A program made the position numbers and the translations under genes. The notes below the pieces were generated by a model that saw only the letters and a program-made list of their open reading frames with translations, was not told the DNA's origin and made no database searches. Positions 33,212 through 42,393 of a DNA stretch of 64,000 bases are shown here, piece after piece. The stretch is taken from the NCBI GenBank assembly GCA_009911355.1, contig QXXE01000001.1, positions 1 to 64,000 of the forward strand, read 5' to 3'. This stretch comes from Clostridiaceae bacterium (GTDB taxonomy: Bacteria; Bacillota; Clostridia; Oscillospirales; Butyricicoccaceae). Each line of letters starts with the position of its first letter. The first letter of the stretch is position 1.

Positions 33212-33969
33212 TGGTTTTGCAGACAAAGGATGTGGTGCAGCGGTTTGGCGGCCTGACGGCGGTCAACCAGGTCACGATGCAGATTGAGGACGGCCAGATC
33301 GTCGGGCTGATCGGCCCGAACGGCGCGGGCAAGACCACCTTCTTCAACGTCATTACCGGCGTCAATACGCCGGACGAGGGCAGCGTACACTTCCTGGGCG
33401 AGGAGATCACCGGCACGCCCGCGCACGAGATTGTAGCAAAGGGCATTGCCCGGACCTTCCAGAACATCCGCCTGTTCAAAAACATGACGGCGCAGGAAAA
33501 TGTCATCGCCGGGATGCACACCGCATCGGAAGCGAACCTGCTGGACGCGGTGTTCCGCACCCGGCGGCACCGGGAGGAAACCCGCGCGTGCGAGCAGAGG
33601 GCGGACGAGCTGCTCAGCCTGGTCGGCCTGTATGATTTCCGCTATGAGCTCGCGGCCCGCCTGCCCTATGGGCACCAGCGGCGGCTGGAAATCGCGCGCG
33701 CCCTTGCGGGCGGCCCCAAGCTGCTGCTGCTCGACGAGCCCGCGGCGGGCATGAACGAGCAGGAAACCGCCGGCCTGCTGGAATTTATCCGGAAGCTGCG
33801 CGGGATGGGCTGCACGATCCTGCTGATCGAGCACGACATGAAGCTGGTGATGGGCATCTGCGAAAATATTTACGTGCTCGACCACGGCGAGCTGATCGCG
33901 CAGGGGCCTCCGGAGGAAATCCAGAACAACCCCCGCGTCATTGAAGCGTATCTCGGGAAGGAGGGCTGA
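33211..33969 (+). CDS. livG: ABC transporter ATP-binding protein, LivG type
   Basis: 252 residues. Walker A GPNGAGKTT near residue 38, the LivG-typical long insert with ARTFQNIRLFKNMTAQENV, a signature in the form LPYGHQRRLEIARAL and Walker B LLLLDEPAAGMN. ATG 33211 overlaps the TGA of livM (TGATG), which indicates translational coupling; the frame is open farther upstream but without a suitable start. It powers import with LivF. Confidence 0.95.
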   Translation: MVLQTKDVVQRFGGLTAVNQVTMQIEDGQIVGLIGPNGAGKTTFFNVITGVNTPDEGSVHFLGEEITGTPAHEIVAKGIARTFQNIRLFKNMTAQENVIAGMHTASEANLLDAVFRTRRHREETRACEQRADELLSLVGLYDFRYELAARLPYGHQRRLEIARALAGGPKLLLLDEPAAGMNEQETAGLLEFIRKLRGMGCTILLIEHDMKLVMGICENIYVLDHGELIAQGPPEEIQNNPRVIEAYLGKEG

Positions 33970-33971
33970 GC

Positions 33972-34679
33972 ATGGCGTTTCTGGAAATCGAGGACCTGAA
34001 CGTCCATTACGGCGCGATACACGCGCTGAAAGGCATCAATATCCAGGTGGAACAGGGCGAGATCGTGACGCTGATCGGCTCAAACGGCGCAGGCAAAACG
34101 ACCACCATGAACACCGCGGCAGGGCTGCTGCGGCCCAGCCAGGGCAAAATCCTCTTTGAAGGGGAGGACATTACCCGGCTGGACGCGCCGCAGGTCGTGG
34201 GGCGCGGCATCTGCCTGTCGCCGGAGGGGCGGCAGGTCTTCCCCGAGCTCAGCGTGCGGGAAAACCTGGACCTCGGCGCCTACCTGCGCACGGCGAAGGA
34301 ACGGGACGAAACGCTGGAAGTGGTCTACAGCCTGTTCCCGCGCATCAAGGAGCGCCTGAGCCAGCCGGCGGGCACGCTGTCGGGCGGCGAGCAGCAGATG
34401 CTGGCGGTCGGGCGTGCGCTGATGGGAAAGCCCAAGCTGCTGATGCTTGACGAGCCGTCGCTCGGGCTTGCGCCGATCGTCATCCAGGAAATCTTCGACC
34501 TGATCGTCCGGATCAACCAGCTTGGGACAACCATCCTGCTGGTCGAGCAGAACGCGAAAATGGCGCTGCGGATCTCCCATCGCGGCTACGTGCTCGAAAC
34601 CGGCAGGATCGTGCTCAGCGACAGCGCAGGCGCGCTCCTGAGCAGCGAAAAGGTGCGGGCCGCATATTTGGGAGGTTAA
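33972..34679 (+). CDS. livF: ABC transporter ATP-binding protein, LivF type
   Basis: 235 residues. Walker A GSNGAGKTT, the signature LSGGEQQMLAVGRAL and Walker B LLMLDEPSLGL, followed by the LivF-typical VEQNAKMAL. GGAGGGCTGAGC precedes the ATG. It starts three bases after the livG stop, and the desulfidase gene starts five bases after its own stop, so the transporter and the enzyme are one transcript. Confidence 0.95.
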   Translation: MAFLEIEDLNVHYGAIHALKGINIQVEQGEIVTLIGSNGAGKTTTMNTAAGLLRPSQGKILFEGEDITRLDAPQVVGRGICLSPEGRQVFPELSVRENLDLGAYLRTAKERDETLEVVYSLFPRIKERLSQPAGTLSGGEQQMLAVGRALMGKPKLLMLDEPSLGLAPIVIQEIFDLIVRINQLGTTILLVEQNAKMALRISHRGYVLETGRIVLSDSAGALLSSEKVRAAYLGG

Positions 34680-34683
34680 GACG

Positions 34684-35970
34684 ATGCAGAAATTATCGAA
34701 TGAAGACGCATTCCTCCAGATCATGCAGGCGGAAATGTCGCCTGCGCTGGGATGCACGGAGCCGATCGCGGTCAGCTATGCGGCGGGGGTCGCGCGGCGG
34801 CACGCGCCCGGGGAGATCCGCCGGATCAGCTGCAAGGCGAGCGTGAATATCATCAAAAACGTCGCGTCGGTCACCATCCCCGGCACCGGCGGGCGCAACG
34901 GCATGAAGCTTGCGTGCGCGCTGGGCGCGGCCAAGCCGGATACTGGCAGCAGGCTGGAAATCCTGAGCGGGCTGACCGAAGCGCAGCTGGCGGAAGCGCT
35001 TGCGCTGACCGAAAAGGTCACGGTCGAGCAGGCGCAGGTCAAATGCGCGCTGTATATTGAGGTGGAAATCGAGACCGACCGGCACACCGCGCGTACCATC
35101 ACCCAATATTCCCATATGAACACGACTTATCTTGAAGTGGACGGCGCGGCGCAGGACGTCGCGGGGGAGGGCGCGGCAGCCGATGAGTCCGAAACGCTTT
35201 ATGCCGACCTGAACCTGAAAACCATCCTGGAATTTGCGGCGCAGACGCCGCTCGAACGCCTGTCCATCGTGCGGGACGCGATCCGAACCAACACGGCAAT
35301 CGCAAAGGAAGGGCTCGCGCGGGAATACGGCCTGCAGGTCGGCCGGACGCTGTCGGAATCGGTGGACAAGCTGATGCTGTCAAACGACCTCGCGACCTAT
35401 GCAATGATGCTGGCCTCCGCAGGCTCGGACGCGCGCATGGCGGGCAGCAGCCTGCCGGCCTATTCCAACTCCGGCTCCGGCAACCAGGGCATCACGGCGA
35501 CCATGCCGGTTGTCGCCGCCGCAGAAAAGCTGGGGGCGAATGACGAAGCGCTGGTGCGGGCGTGCACGGTCAGCAACCTGACCGCGATTTTCATCAAGCA
35601 TAAGCTGGGAAAGCTGTCCCCGGTCTGCGGCGCGATCATCGCGGCGACCGGCGCGGCCTGCGGCATTGTCGCCCTAATGGGGGGCGGGCTGCCGCAGACG
35701 GTGAGCGCGGTGAAGAATATGCTCGGCAACGTCGCCGGGATGTTCTGCGACGGGGCGAAGGCCAGCTGCGCGCTCAAGGTGTCCACCTGCGCCAACGCGG
35801 CCGTGCAGGCGGCAATCCTCGCGATGAACACCCATTACATCAAGGGCACGGACGGCATCGTGGGGAATACCGCCGATGAGACCGTCGCCAATTACTGCCG
35901 CGTGCTGGCGGAGGGGATGCCTCAGCTGGATCAGACGCTGCTCGATATCATCATCAGCAAAGAAGCGTAA
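34684..35970 (+). CDS. cyuA: L-cysteine desulfidase family protein (CyuA/UPF0597)
   Basis: 428 residues of the serine dehydratase alpha-like family. Cysteines placed as in the archaeal desulfidase MJ1025 are kept: Cys24 in ALGCTEP, Cys294 in VRACTVSN, and Cys355 and Cys362 in MFCDGAKASC, seven apart. These ligate a [4Fe-4S] cluster. The reaction is L-cysteine to pyruvate, ammonia and sulfide. GGGAGG lies before the ATG, and the gene is fused tightly to livF. The location suggests the imported compound is turned into cysteine. Some family members may act on other amino acids. Confidence 0.88.
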   Translation: MQKLSNEDAFLQIMQAEMSPALGCTEPIAVSYAAGVARRHAPGEIRRISCKASVNIIKNVASVTIPGTGGRNGMKLACALGAAKPDTGSRLEILSGLTEAQLAEALALTEKVTVEQAQVKCALYIEVEIETDRHTARTITQYSHMNTTYLEVDGAAQDVAGEGAAADESETLYADLNLKTILEFAAQTPLERLSIVRDAIRTNTAIAKEGLAREYGLQVGRTLSESVDKLMLSNDLATYAMMLASAGSDARMAGSSLPAYSNSGSGNQGITATMPVVAAAEKLGANDEALVRACTVSNLTAIFIKHKLGKLSPVCGAIIAATGAACGIVALMGGGLPQTVSAVKNMLGNVAGMFCDGAKASCALKVSTCANAAVQAAILAMNTHYIKGTDGIVGNTADETVANYCRVLAEGMPQLDQTLLDIIISKEA

Positions 35971-35985
35971 AAGGAGGATTTGATT

Positions 35986-36999
35986 ATGAATGCAGCACAG
36001 AGAATGAGAGCGATGGTGGAAGGCAAGCCGGCCGACCGCATCGGGGTTTCCGCCTGGAAGCATTTTTACCTGGAAGACCGCCACCCGGAGGACTTCTTCA
36101 AGCGGACGGTCGGGTTCCAGGACGCCTACAACTGGGATTTCGTCAAGGTCAGCTATAACGGCTACCTGATGCCGGAAGCGTTCGGCGCGGATATCGCGTG
36201 GAGCCCGGACAGCAATACCTTCCCGACCATGCTGAAGCATAACGTCAACCACCCGGCGGAATGGGGAAAGCTCCGCCCCGCGAGCGTGAAGGACGGGGCG
36301 CTCCGCCGCGAGGTCGACGCGGCCGCGCGGCTGGTCGAGCACTTTAAGGGCGAGGTGCCGGTCCTGCCGACGATTTTCAGCCCCCTGACCGCCGCGCAGG
36401 AAATGTCCTGCGGCTGGCTGAACCCGTGGCCGATTATGGCCGACATCCAGTACAGCCCGAACGAGCTGCACAAGGGCCTGGAAACGATTGCCGAAACGAC
36501 CGAGCGCTTTTTGGAGGAGCTCTGCCGGGTGGGCATTGACGGTGTGTTCTTCGCGACCCAACTGGCCTGCTACAACCGCACGACAAAGGAGCAGTATGAC
36601 GAGTTTGGGCGCAAATACGACTTGCAGGTGCTGGACAGCATCAAAAACAAGACCTGGTTCAACATGATCCATATCCACGGCGCGGAAGAGCTGTTCTTTA
36701 CCGAGATCGAGGATTACCCCGTGCAGGCATTCAACTGGGAAGACCTGAACAGCAATATCTCGCTGGAATTTGCCCGCGCGCACAGCGATAAGATCCTCTG
36801 CGCCGGGATCGAGCACCTGCATGACCTGTACGAGCCCGACCGCGCGGCCCTCAAGGAAAACGTGCGCGCCCGTGCGGAAGCAGCCGTCAAGGCGGCGGGG
36901 CGCGGCCGCCTGATCCTGGGGCCGGGCTGCGTGGTGCCGACCGACGTGCCGGAATACCGCTTGACCGTGCTGAAAGAGGTCGCGGAGGAGCTGGCATGA
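35986..36999 (+). CDS. Uroporphyrinogen decarboxylase (URO-D) family protein, probable methyltransferase-like
   Basis: 337 residues. The family covers heme-pathway UroD and corrinoid-linked methyltransferases of MtaA/CmuA type. The first lines (MNAAQRMRAMVEGKPADRIGVSAWKH) and the possible zinc residues His (NMIHIHG) and Cys (GPGCVVPTDVP) suit the methyltransferase side, and there are no heme genes nearby. ATG 35986 has AAGGAGG eight bases upstream. It overlaps the next gene by four bases. The substrate is unknown; no corrinoid protein gene is present in the cluster, so the methyl-transfer role is an inference. Confidence 0.8.
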   Translation: MNAAQRMRAMVEGKPADRIGVSAWKHFYLEDRHPEDFFKRTVGFQDAYNWDFVKVSYNGYLMPEAFGADIAWSPDSNTFPTMLKHNVNHPAEWGKLRPASVKDGALRREVDAAARLVEHFKGEVPVLPTIFSPLTAAQEMSCGWLNPWPIMADIQYSPNELHKGLETIAETTERFLEELCRVGIDGVFFATQLACYNRTTKEQYDEFGRKYDLQVLDSIKNKTWFNMIHIHGAEELFFTEIEDYPVQAFNWEDLNSNISLEFARAHSDKILCAGIEHLHDLYEPDRAALKENVRARAEAAVKAAGRGRLILGPGCVVPTDVPEYRLTVLKEVAEELA

Positions 37000-38024
37000 A
37001 AAAGGCAAGGATCGGCATCATCGGCTGCGGGCAGATCGTAAAGATCCGCCACGCCCATGAGCTGGCGGAGTGCGCCTGGGCGGAAACCGCGGGCTATTCG
37101 GACTTTGTGCCCGAGCGGGCGCAGGCGTTTGCCAGCCAGTACGGCGGCAGGGCCTACGACGGTTACCAGGACATGCTCAGGGACCCGGAAGTCGACGGCG
37201 TGGTCATCTGCACGGCGAACAACGCGCACGCGCCCATGAGCGTGGAAGCGCTGCATGCGGGCAAATCGGTGCTGTGCGAAAAGCCGATGGCGAGCGGCCT
37301 TGCGGGCGCGGAGGCAATTTTGGAGGCCGAACGCGGGAGCAGCGGCTTTTTCATGGCGGCGCACAACCAGCGCTTCACAATGGCGCACCGCAAGGCAAAG
37401 GCGCTGCTGGAAAGCGGCGCAATGGGGCGGGTGCTGTCCTTCCGGTGTACGCTGGCCCATCCCGGCCCGGAACGGTTCAGCGTCAACCGCACGAATTCCT
37501 GCTGGTACCTGAACAAAGCGTCTTCCGGGCTGGGCTGCATCTCGGACCTGGGCATCCATAAATGCGACATCCTGATGCACCTGCTTGGGGAGCCGCTCGC
37601 CCGCGTCGCCGCCATCGCGGGTACGCGGGACAAACGCGACGAGACAGGTAGCCTGGCGCAGGTTTATGACAACGCGGTCTGCGTGCTGGAAACGCCAAGC
37701 GGCGTGATGGGCACCCTGAACCTGTCCTATACCAACTATTCCGGTATGGAAAACACGACGGTTTACTATTGTGAAAAGGGCGTGCTGCGCTGCCACTACT
37801 ATCCCGACTGCGCGCTGGAGGTGGTGATGGATGGGGCTGAAACGGTCCGGTATTTTGACGTCCCCCAGCCGGGTTCCGGCGTGATGGACGCGTTCGCCCG
37901 CGCGATCGTGGAGGGCGGGCCCTCCCCGGTCCCGGCAGGGGAGGCCCTGCGGGCCATGCGCACCGTATTTGCAATCGAAGAAGCCGCCCGCACACAGAAG
38001 ATGGTTTCCCTGGATGGGATGTGA
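36996..38024 (+). CDS. Gfo/Idh/MocA family oxidoreductase
   Basis: 342 residues. An N-terminal Rossmann fold (RIGIIGCGQIVKIRHAHEL) and the family motif VLCEKPMA near residue 94, then a mixed alpha/beta domain with GLGCISDLGIHKCDILMHLLG, typical of sugar or inositol dehydrogenases. ATG overlaps the UroD-family stop (ATGA), so the two are translationally coupled. It is the last gene of the operon, with a terminator 17 bases after its stop. It is distinct from the other Gfo/Idh/MocA enzyme at 7273. Confidence 0.9.
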   Translation: MKKARIGIIGCGQIVKIRHAHELAECAWAETAGYSDFVPERAQAFASQYGGRAYDGYQDMLRDPEVDGVVICTANNAHAPMSVEALHAGKSVLCEKPMASGLAGAEAILEAERGSSGFFMAAHNQRFTMAHRKAKALLESGAMGRVLSFRCTLAHPGPERFSVNRTNSCWYLNKASSGLGCISDLGIHKCDILMHLLGEPLARVAAIAGTRDKRDETGSLAQVYDNAVCVLETPSGVMGTLNLSYTNYSGMENTTVYYCEKGVLRCHYYPDCALEVVMDGAETVRYFDVPQPGSGVMDAFARAIVEGGPSPVPAGEALRAMRTVFAIEEAARTQKMVSLDGM

Positions 38025-38039
38025 GCTTGCGCGATGGTT

Positions 38040-38077
38040 CAGGGCTCCTCCGGCGTTTGCCGGGGGAGCCCTGTTTT
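38040..38077 (+). terminator. Intrinsic terminator of the 24-38 kb operon
   Basis: Stem AGGGCTCCTCCGGC/GCCGGGGGAGCCCT with a short loop, then GTTTTGC. Confidence 0.85.
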
Positions 38078-38093
38078 GCAGGCGTGCTTTTTC

Positions 38094-38122
38094 TTGACAT
38101 GGAATTGCCGGGGATATATAAT
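38094..38122 (+). promoter_or_regulatory. Near-consensus sigma-A promoter of rqcH
   Basis: A perfect TTGACA (38094-38099) and a perfect TATAAT (38117-38122) with a 17-base spacer. The start codon of rqcH is 121 bases farther on, leaving a GC-rich leader of about 115 bases. Confidence 0.85.
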
Positions 38123-38243
38123 GGAATGAATTAAAAGAGGACGGGGCAGGCCGGGGACAGGCAGCTGCGCGGAAGCGTTCCGCGAGGGGCTGTCGGCGGC
38201 AGGGGAAAAGCTTGGCCCCCGCGCCCCCTAAAAGGAGGAACCT

Positions 38244-40016
38244 ATGCCACTCGACGCAGTCACCCTGCGCGCGGCGCTCGGCGAACTCGACGAAGGGCTC
38301 GCGGGCGGGCGCATTGAAAAAGTCTACCAGCCCGACCGGGAAGAGGTCGTGCTGGCCATCCGCGGCAAAGCGGGGGCAAAGCGCCTGCTGATCTCGGTCT
38401 CAGCCGCCGCCCCCCGCATCCACCTGATCGGCAGCAGCCCGGAAAACCCGGCGTCCCCGCCGATGTTCTGCATGCTGCTGCGCAAGCATATCCAGGGCGC
38501 AAAGATCGTCTCGGTCAGCCAGCCCGCGCTGGAGCGCATGGCGGTAATCGAGCTGGACGCCACCGACGAGCTCGGCGTGCCCTGCAAAAAATACCTGAAC
38601 ATCGAGCTGATGGGCAAATACTCCAACCTCATCCTGCAAGGGGAGGACGGGCGCGTGATCGACGCGGTCCGCCGCGTGGACGGCGATATTTCCGGCAAGC
38701 GGCAGGTGCTGCCCGGGCTGTTCTACCGGCTCCCGCCCGCGCAGGAGGGGAAGGTCGACCCGCTGTCGGTCTCGGGGGCGGGCCTGGCGGCGGCGCTGCG
38801 CACCGGGGACGGCGAGAAAGGGCTCGATAAATGGCTGCTCGGGCATTTCCTGGGGCTTTCGCCGCTGCTTTGCCGCGAAATCGCCTACCGTGCGACCGGC
38901 GAGACCGGGAAGCCGGTCTGCCAGCTGACCGAAGCCGAGCGCGAGGAAGCCGGGCGCGTTTTTTCGGATTTTACCGGGTTTGTGCGGGAAAACAGGGGGC
39001 GCCCCTATCTGCTCACCCGCCGCGAGGAAAAAACCGTCTTTGACTTTTCCTGCCTGCCCATCACCCAGTACGGCGACCTGATCGCGGTGCGGCAGGAGCC
39101 CAGCTTTTCCGAGCTGCTTTCAGCCTATTATGCGGAGAAAAGCCGTGCCGAGCGCATGAACCGGCGCGCCGCCGATCTCATCCGCACGGTGACAAACGCG
39201 CGCGACCGGGCGCGGCGCAAGCTGTCCGCGCAGCGGCAGGAGCTGCTGGAAACGGCGCAGCGCGAGCGGAACAAGCGCATGGGCGACCTGATCACCGCCA
39301 ACCTGTACCAGCTGGAAAAGGGCATGAACCGGGTGAAGGTGGTCGACTATTTCGACGAAAGCTGCCCCGAAACAGAGATCGAGCTTGACGTGCGGCTGAC
39401 CCCGCAGCAGAATGCGCAGCGCTACTATAAGCTTTACAATAAAGCAAAGACTGCCGAGGCCGTGCTGACCGTGCAGGTCGGGCAGGGGGAGCGCGATGTG
39501 GACTACCTCGAAAGCGTGCTGGCGCTGGTCAGCGAGGCCGAATGCGAGCAGGACCTTGCGCAGCTGCGCGAGGAGCTGCGGCAGACCGGCGTGCTCTCAA
39601 ACCGGCAGCAGCGCGGCCAGCGGCAGAAGCCCGTCCGCGCCCGGCCCTACGAATACCGCACCAGCGACGGCTTTGCGGTGTTCGCGGGCAAAAACAACCT
39701 GCAAAACGACCTCCTGACCATGAAAACCGCGTTTAAAAGCGATATCTGGTTCCATACGCAGAAAATCCACGGCTCGCATGTGATCCTTGTGGCCGATGGG
39801 CGGGAGCCCACCGATGAAGCGATGACCGAAGCCGCCATGATCGCGGCCTACCACTCCAAGGCGCGCGGCTCGTCCCTCGTGCCGGTCGACTATACCCCGG
39901 TGCGCTATGTGAAAAAGCCTTCGGGCGCGAAACCTGGCTTCGTGATCTACCACGTCTACCAGACCGCTTACGTCACGCCCGACGCCGCGCGCGTCGAAGC
40001 GCTGCGGGTGCGCTGA
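38244..40016 (+). CDS. rqcH: NFACT protein RqcH (ribosome-associated quality control; FbpA-like)
   Basis: 590 residues, normal for the family. The NFACT-N domain comes first (MPLDAVTLRAALGELDEGLAGGRIEKVYQP), then helix-hairpin-helix and a coiled coil (about 300-430). The NFACT-R domain near the C-terminus has the signature YRTSDGFAVFAGKNNLQNDL and IWFHTQKIHGSHV. It recruits alanyl-tRNA to add poly-alanine tails to stalled chains on 50S subunits. Older annotations call it fibronectin-binding protein. AAAGGAGG precedes the ATG. It stands alone with a strong promoter. Confidence 0.95.
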   Translation: MPLDAVTLRAALGELDEGLAGGRIEKVYQPDREEVVLAIRGKAGAKRLLISVSAAAPRIHLIGSSPENPASPPMFCMLLRKHIQGAKIVSVSQPALERMAVIELDATDELGVPCKKYLNIELMGKYSNLILQGEDGRVIDAVRRVDGDISGKRQVLPGLFYRLPPAQEGKVDPLSVSGAGLAAALRTGDGEKGLDKWLLGHFLGLSPLLCREIAYRATGETGKPVCQLTEAEREEAGRVFSDFTGFVRENRGRPYLLTRREEKTVFDFSCLPITQYGDLIAVRQEPSFSELLSAYYAEKSRAERMNRRAADLIRTVTNARDRARRKLSAQRQELLETAQRERNKRMGDLITANLYQLEKGMNRVKVVDYFDESCPETEIELDVRLTPQQNAQRYYKLYNKAKTAEAVLTVQVGQGERDVDYLESVLALVSEAECEQDLAQLREELRQTGVLSNRQQRGQRQKPVRARPYEYRTSDGFAVFAGKNNLQNDLLTMKTAFKSDIWFHTQKIHGSHVILVADGREPTDEAMTEAAMIAAYHSKARGSSLVPVDYTPVRYVKKPSGAKPGFVIYHVYQTAYVTPDAARVEALRVR

Positions 40017-40050
40017 ACGGGCGCAAAAAAACAGCCTGAGGAGGCCGTGT

Positions 40051-40929
40051 ATGCTTCAATATTTTGTCCGCAACGCGTATGAACCCGCGTTCGCCGGGGA
40101 AAACCAGCCGCGCCTGTTTTTTGCCAGCCGTGTCGGCTACGGCGACAATTCCTTCAGCCGCACCATGCACTCCCATAACGATTACGCAGAAATCCTGCTC
40201 GTCCGCGCGGGGACGGCGGAATACCTGGTTGGCGACCGCCGCCGTTATATCTGCCCCGGCGACCTGATCGTACACAACAGCGGCATTATCCACGACGAAA
40301 GCCCATGGGCGGGGCGGGAAATCCGCATTTACTGCCTGGGCGTCGGCGGGCTGGCGCTGCCGGGGCTGCGCCCGAACGCGTTCCTCCCGGATGACGTTTC
40401 GCCGGTGTTCAGCAGCGGCGACGCATTCCCGGAGCTTGAAACGCTGTGCGGGATGATTTACGGCGCGCTGCAAAAAGGCGGCGCCGCGCGGGAACGCTAC
40501 GCGCAGGCGCTGCTGGAAGCCTTCCTGCTGCGGTTCCTGCCGTTGCTCCCGGGCGCGCCGGCGGATCTGCCCGCGCCCGCGCCCAAGCCGGACAGCGTGC
40601 TGGGCGCGCGCATCAAGGCATACCTGGACCAGCACTACGCGGAAGACCTGCACATCCCGGAGATCGCGGCCGCGCTGCACCTGAGCGCGCCTTACCTGTC
40701 GCATATTTTCCGGAAGCTGTACGGCTACTCGCCCATGAATTACCTGCTGCGCCGCCGGATCGGGGAAGCGCAGACGCTGCTGATTTCGACCGGCCTGCCG
40801 GTTACGGAGATCGGCGAGCGCGTCGGCTATGAAACGACAAGCTACTTTTCGGCGCAGTTTGCCAAGCATACCGGGATGTCCCCCAAGGAATACCGCAAAC
40901 GGTACGCCGGCAAAAGCGAAGGGGAGTAG
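40051..40929 (+). CDS. AraC-family transcriptional regulator
   Basis: 292 residues. The N-terminal cupin-like ligand-binding domain (MHSHNDYAEILLVRAGTAEYLVGDRR) is of the sugar-sensing type. The C-terminal double helix-turn-helix (about 190-285) includes LHIPEIAAALHLSAPYLSHIF and VGYETTSYFSAQFAKHTGMSP. GAGGAGG lies before the ATG. It follows rqcH by 34 bases but is functionally unrelated. It is convergent with dinB, only four bases apart. The regulated genes are not evident. Confidence 0.92.
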   Translation: MLQYFVRNAYEPAFAGENQPRLFFASRVGYGDNSFSRTMHSHNDYAEILLVRAGTAEYLVGDRRRYICPGDLIVHNSGIIHDESPWAGREIRIYCLGVGGLALPGLRPNAFLPDDVSPVFSSGDAFPELETLCGMIYGALQKGGAARERYAQALLEAFLLRFLPLLPGAPADLPAPAPKPDSVLGARIKAYLDQHYAEDLHIPEIAAALHLSAPYLSHIFRKLYGYSPMNYLLRRRIGEAQTLLISTGLPVTEIGERVGYETTSYFSAQFAKHTGMSPKEYRKRYAGKSEGE

Positions 40930-40933
40930 CCGG

Positions 40934-42172
40934 TTATTTCCGTTTCAGCTCCTCCTGCGCCCGGTATTTGCGGCCCACCCGATGCGACTCCCCCATCGCC
41001 GAGCCGCGCATGATGCTGCCCGCGCCAAACCGGCTGCGCAGCAGGTCGACCGTCTGGTCCAGCCTGCGTTCGCGCTCCCGCCCCTCGTCCGCGAACAGGG
41101 AAACCTGCTCGCAGCCGCCCCGCGACACCTCGGCCAGCGAAACGCCGAGCGCCCGCAGCGGCGTTGTACCGTTCCACAGCTCGCTGAAAAGCTGCTTTGA
41201 CACCCGGTAGATTTCCGGGGTGATGTCGGTCGGCTCGGCGAGCTTTTTCTGATGGGAACGGTTTTTGAAATCGTTTGACCGCAGGGCGACCGAAATGCAG
41301 GAGGTTTTCGCGCCCTCGGAACGCATATGGGACGCGGCGCTGTCGGCGAGCGCCGCCAGCACCTGGAAGGCGCGCTCCCAGGTGGTCACATCCTCTTCGA
41401 GCGTGGTTGACACGCTGTAGCCCTTCGCCTCCTCCGGCTCGGAAAGTACGGGGGATGGGTCAATCCCGTTGGCGTATTCATGCAGGCGCTGCCCCGCTTT
41501 CGCGCCGAGCATCGATTGGAGGGCCCGCAGGTCGTACCGGGCGAGCTCGCCGACCGTCCGGATATGCGCTTTCCCCAGCCGCTCCGCCGTCGACCGCCCC
41601 ACGGAAAACAGGCTGCCGGCCGGCAGCGGCCACAGCTTTTCCGGGATTTCCTGCGGGTACAGCGTATGCACGCGGTCGGGCTTTTCAAAATCGCTGGCCA
41701 TTTTCGCGAGCACCTTGTTTTCGCTGATGCCGACGTTGACCGTGAAGCCGAGCCGCCCGCGGATTGCGTTTTTGATCTGGTTTGCCGCGGCCAGCGGGTC
41801 GGGATACAGCCGTTCAGTGCCGGACATATCCAGGAAGCACTCGTCAATGGAATATTTTTCGACTACCGGCGCATATTCCCGGCAGATGTCCATAAACGCC
41901 TTTGAAGAACGCTCGTACAGGCGGAAATCGGGCTTGGCGAGCACGAGCTCCGGGCATTTGCGCAGCGCCATTGCAATCGGTTCGCCGGTCTGCACCCCGC
42001 GGGCCTTCGCCGGGATGGATTTCGCGAGGACCACGCCGGTGCGCTTTTCACGGTCGCCGCCGACCGCGGCGGGGATCAGGCGCAGGTCTTCGCCGCCCTC
42101 CGACACCCGCCGCGCGGATTCCCACGACAGGTATGCGCTGTTTACATCGATATGGAAAACCAGCCTGCGCAT
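40934..42172 (-). CDS. dinB: DNA polymerase IV (Y-family translesion polymerase)
   Basis: 412 residues. Catalytic acidic residues lie in FHIDVNSAYLSWE (the family has FHVDMNAFFAS) and YSIDECFLDMSG. The palm, fingers, thumb (LWPLPAGSLFSVGRSTAERL) and little-finger domains are all present. It copies past DNA lesions with low fidelity. ATG 42172 is supported by AAAGGGGG about eight bases upstream; the frame stays open farther upstream without a good start. It is the only gene of its transcript. No LexA site of the CGAACnnnnGTTCG type was seen upstream. Confidence 0.95.
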   Translation of the reverse strand: MRRLVFHIDVNSAYLSWESARRVSEGGEDLRLIPAAVGGDREKRTGVVLAKSIPAKARGVQTGEPIAMALRKCPELVLAKPDFRLYERSSKAFMDICREYAPVVEKYSIDECFLDMSGTERLYPDPLAAANQIKNAIRGRLGFTVNVGISENKVLAKMASDFEKPDRVHTLYPQEIPEKLWPLPAGSLFSVGRSTAERLGKAHIRTVGELARYDLRALQSMLGAKAGQRLHEYANGIDPSPVLSEPEEAKGYSVSTTLEEDVTTWERAFQVLAALADSAASHMRSEGAKTSCISVALRSNDFKNRSHQKKLAEPTDITPEIYRVSKQLFSELWNGTTPLRALGVSLAEVSRGGCEQVSLFADEGRERERRLDQTVDLLRSRFGAGSIMRGSAMGESHRVGRKYRAQEELKRK

Positions 42173-42319
42173 CAGGCGCACCCCCTTTCCCTTCCAGTAT
42201 ACCGCATGGCGCGGTTTCCTGCAAGTGGGAAACGGCTGCTGTTCGGTTGGGATGCAGCTGGGCTTTTTTGTTTTGGGTGACGGTTTGGCAGAGGTGCTGG
42301 CGCGGCTGAATTTTGCTGC

Positions 42320-42348
42320 TCCACAAAACAGGGGAAGTATGGTATACT
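42320..42348 (+). promoter_or_regulatory. Extended -10 promoter of the hypothetical gene pair
   Basis: TGGTATACT (extended -10, TATACT at 42343-42348) with TCCACA 17 bases upstream. The same TATGGTATA arrangement is found before the genes at 43790 and 46717. Confidence 0.6.
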
Positions 42349-42393
42349 CAATAGAAGAACGCTTCACACAGGATGGTAGGAGGTGTTGCCGGT

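Noticed and set aside
38244-40016. Fibronectin-binding adhesin
   Set aside because: There is no export signal, and the NFACT-N and NFACT-R domains mark it as the ribosome quality-control factor RqcH.
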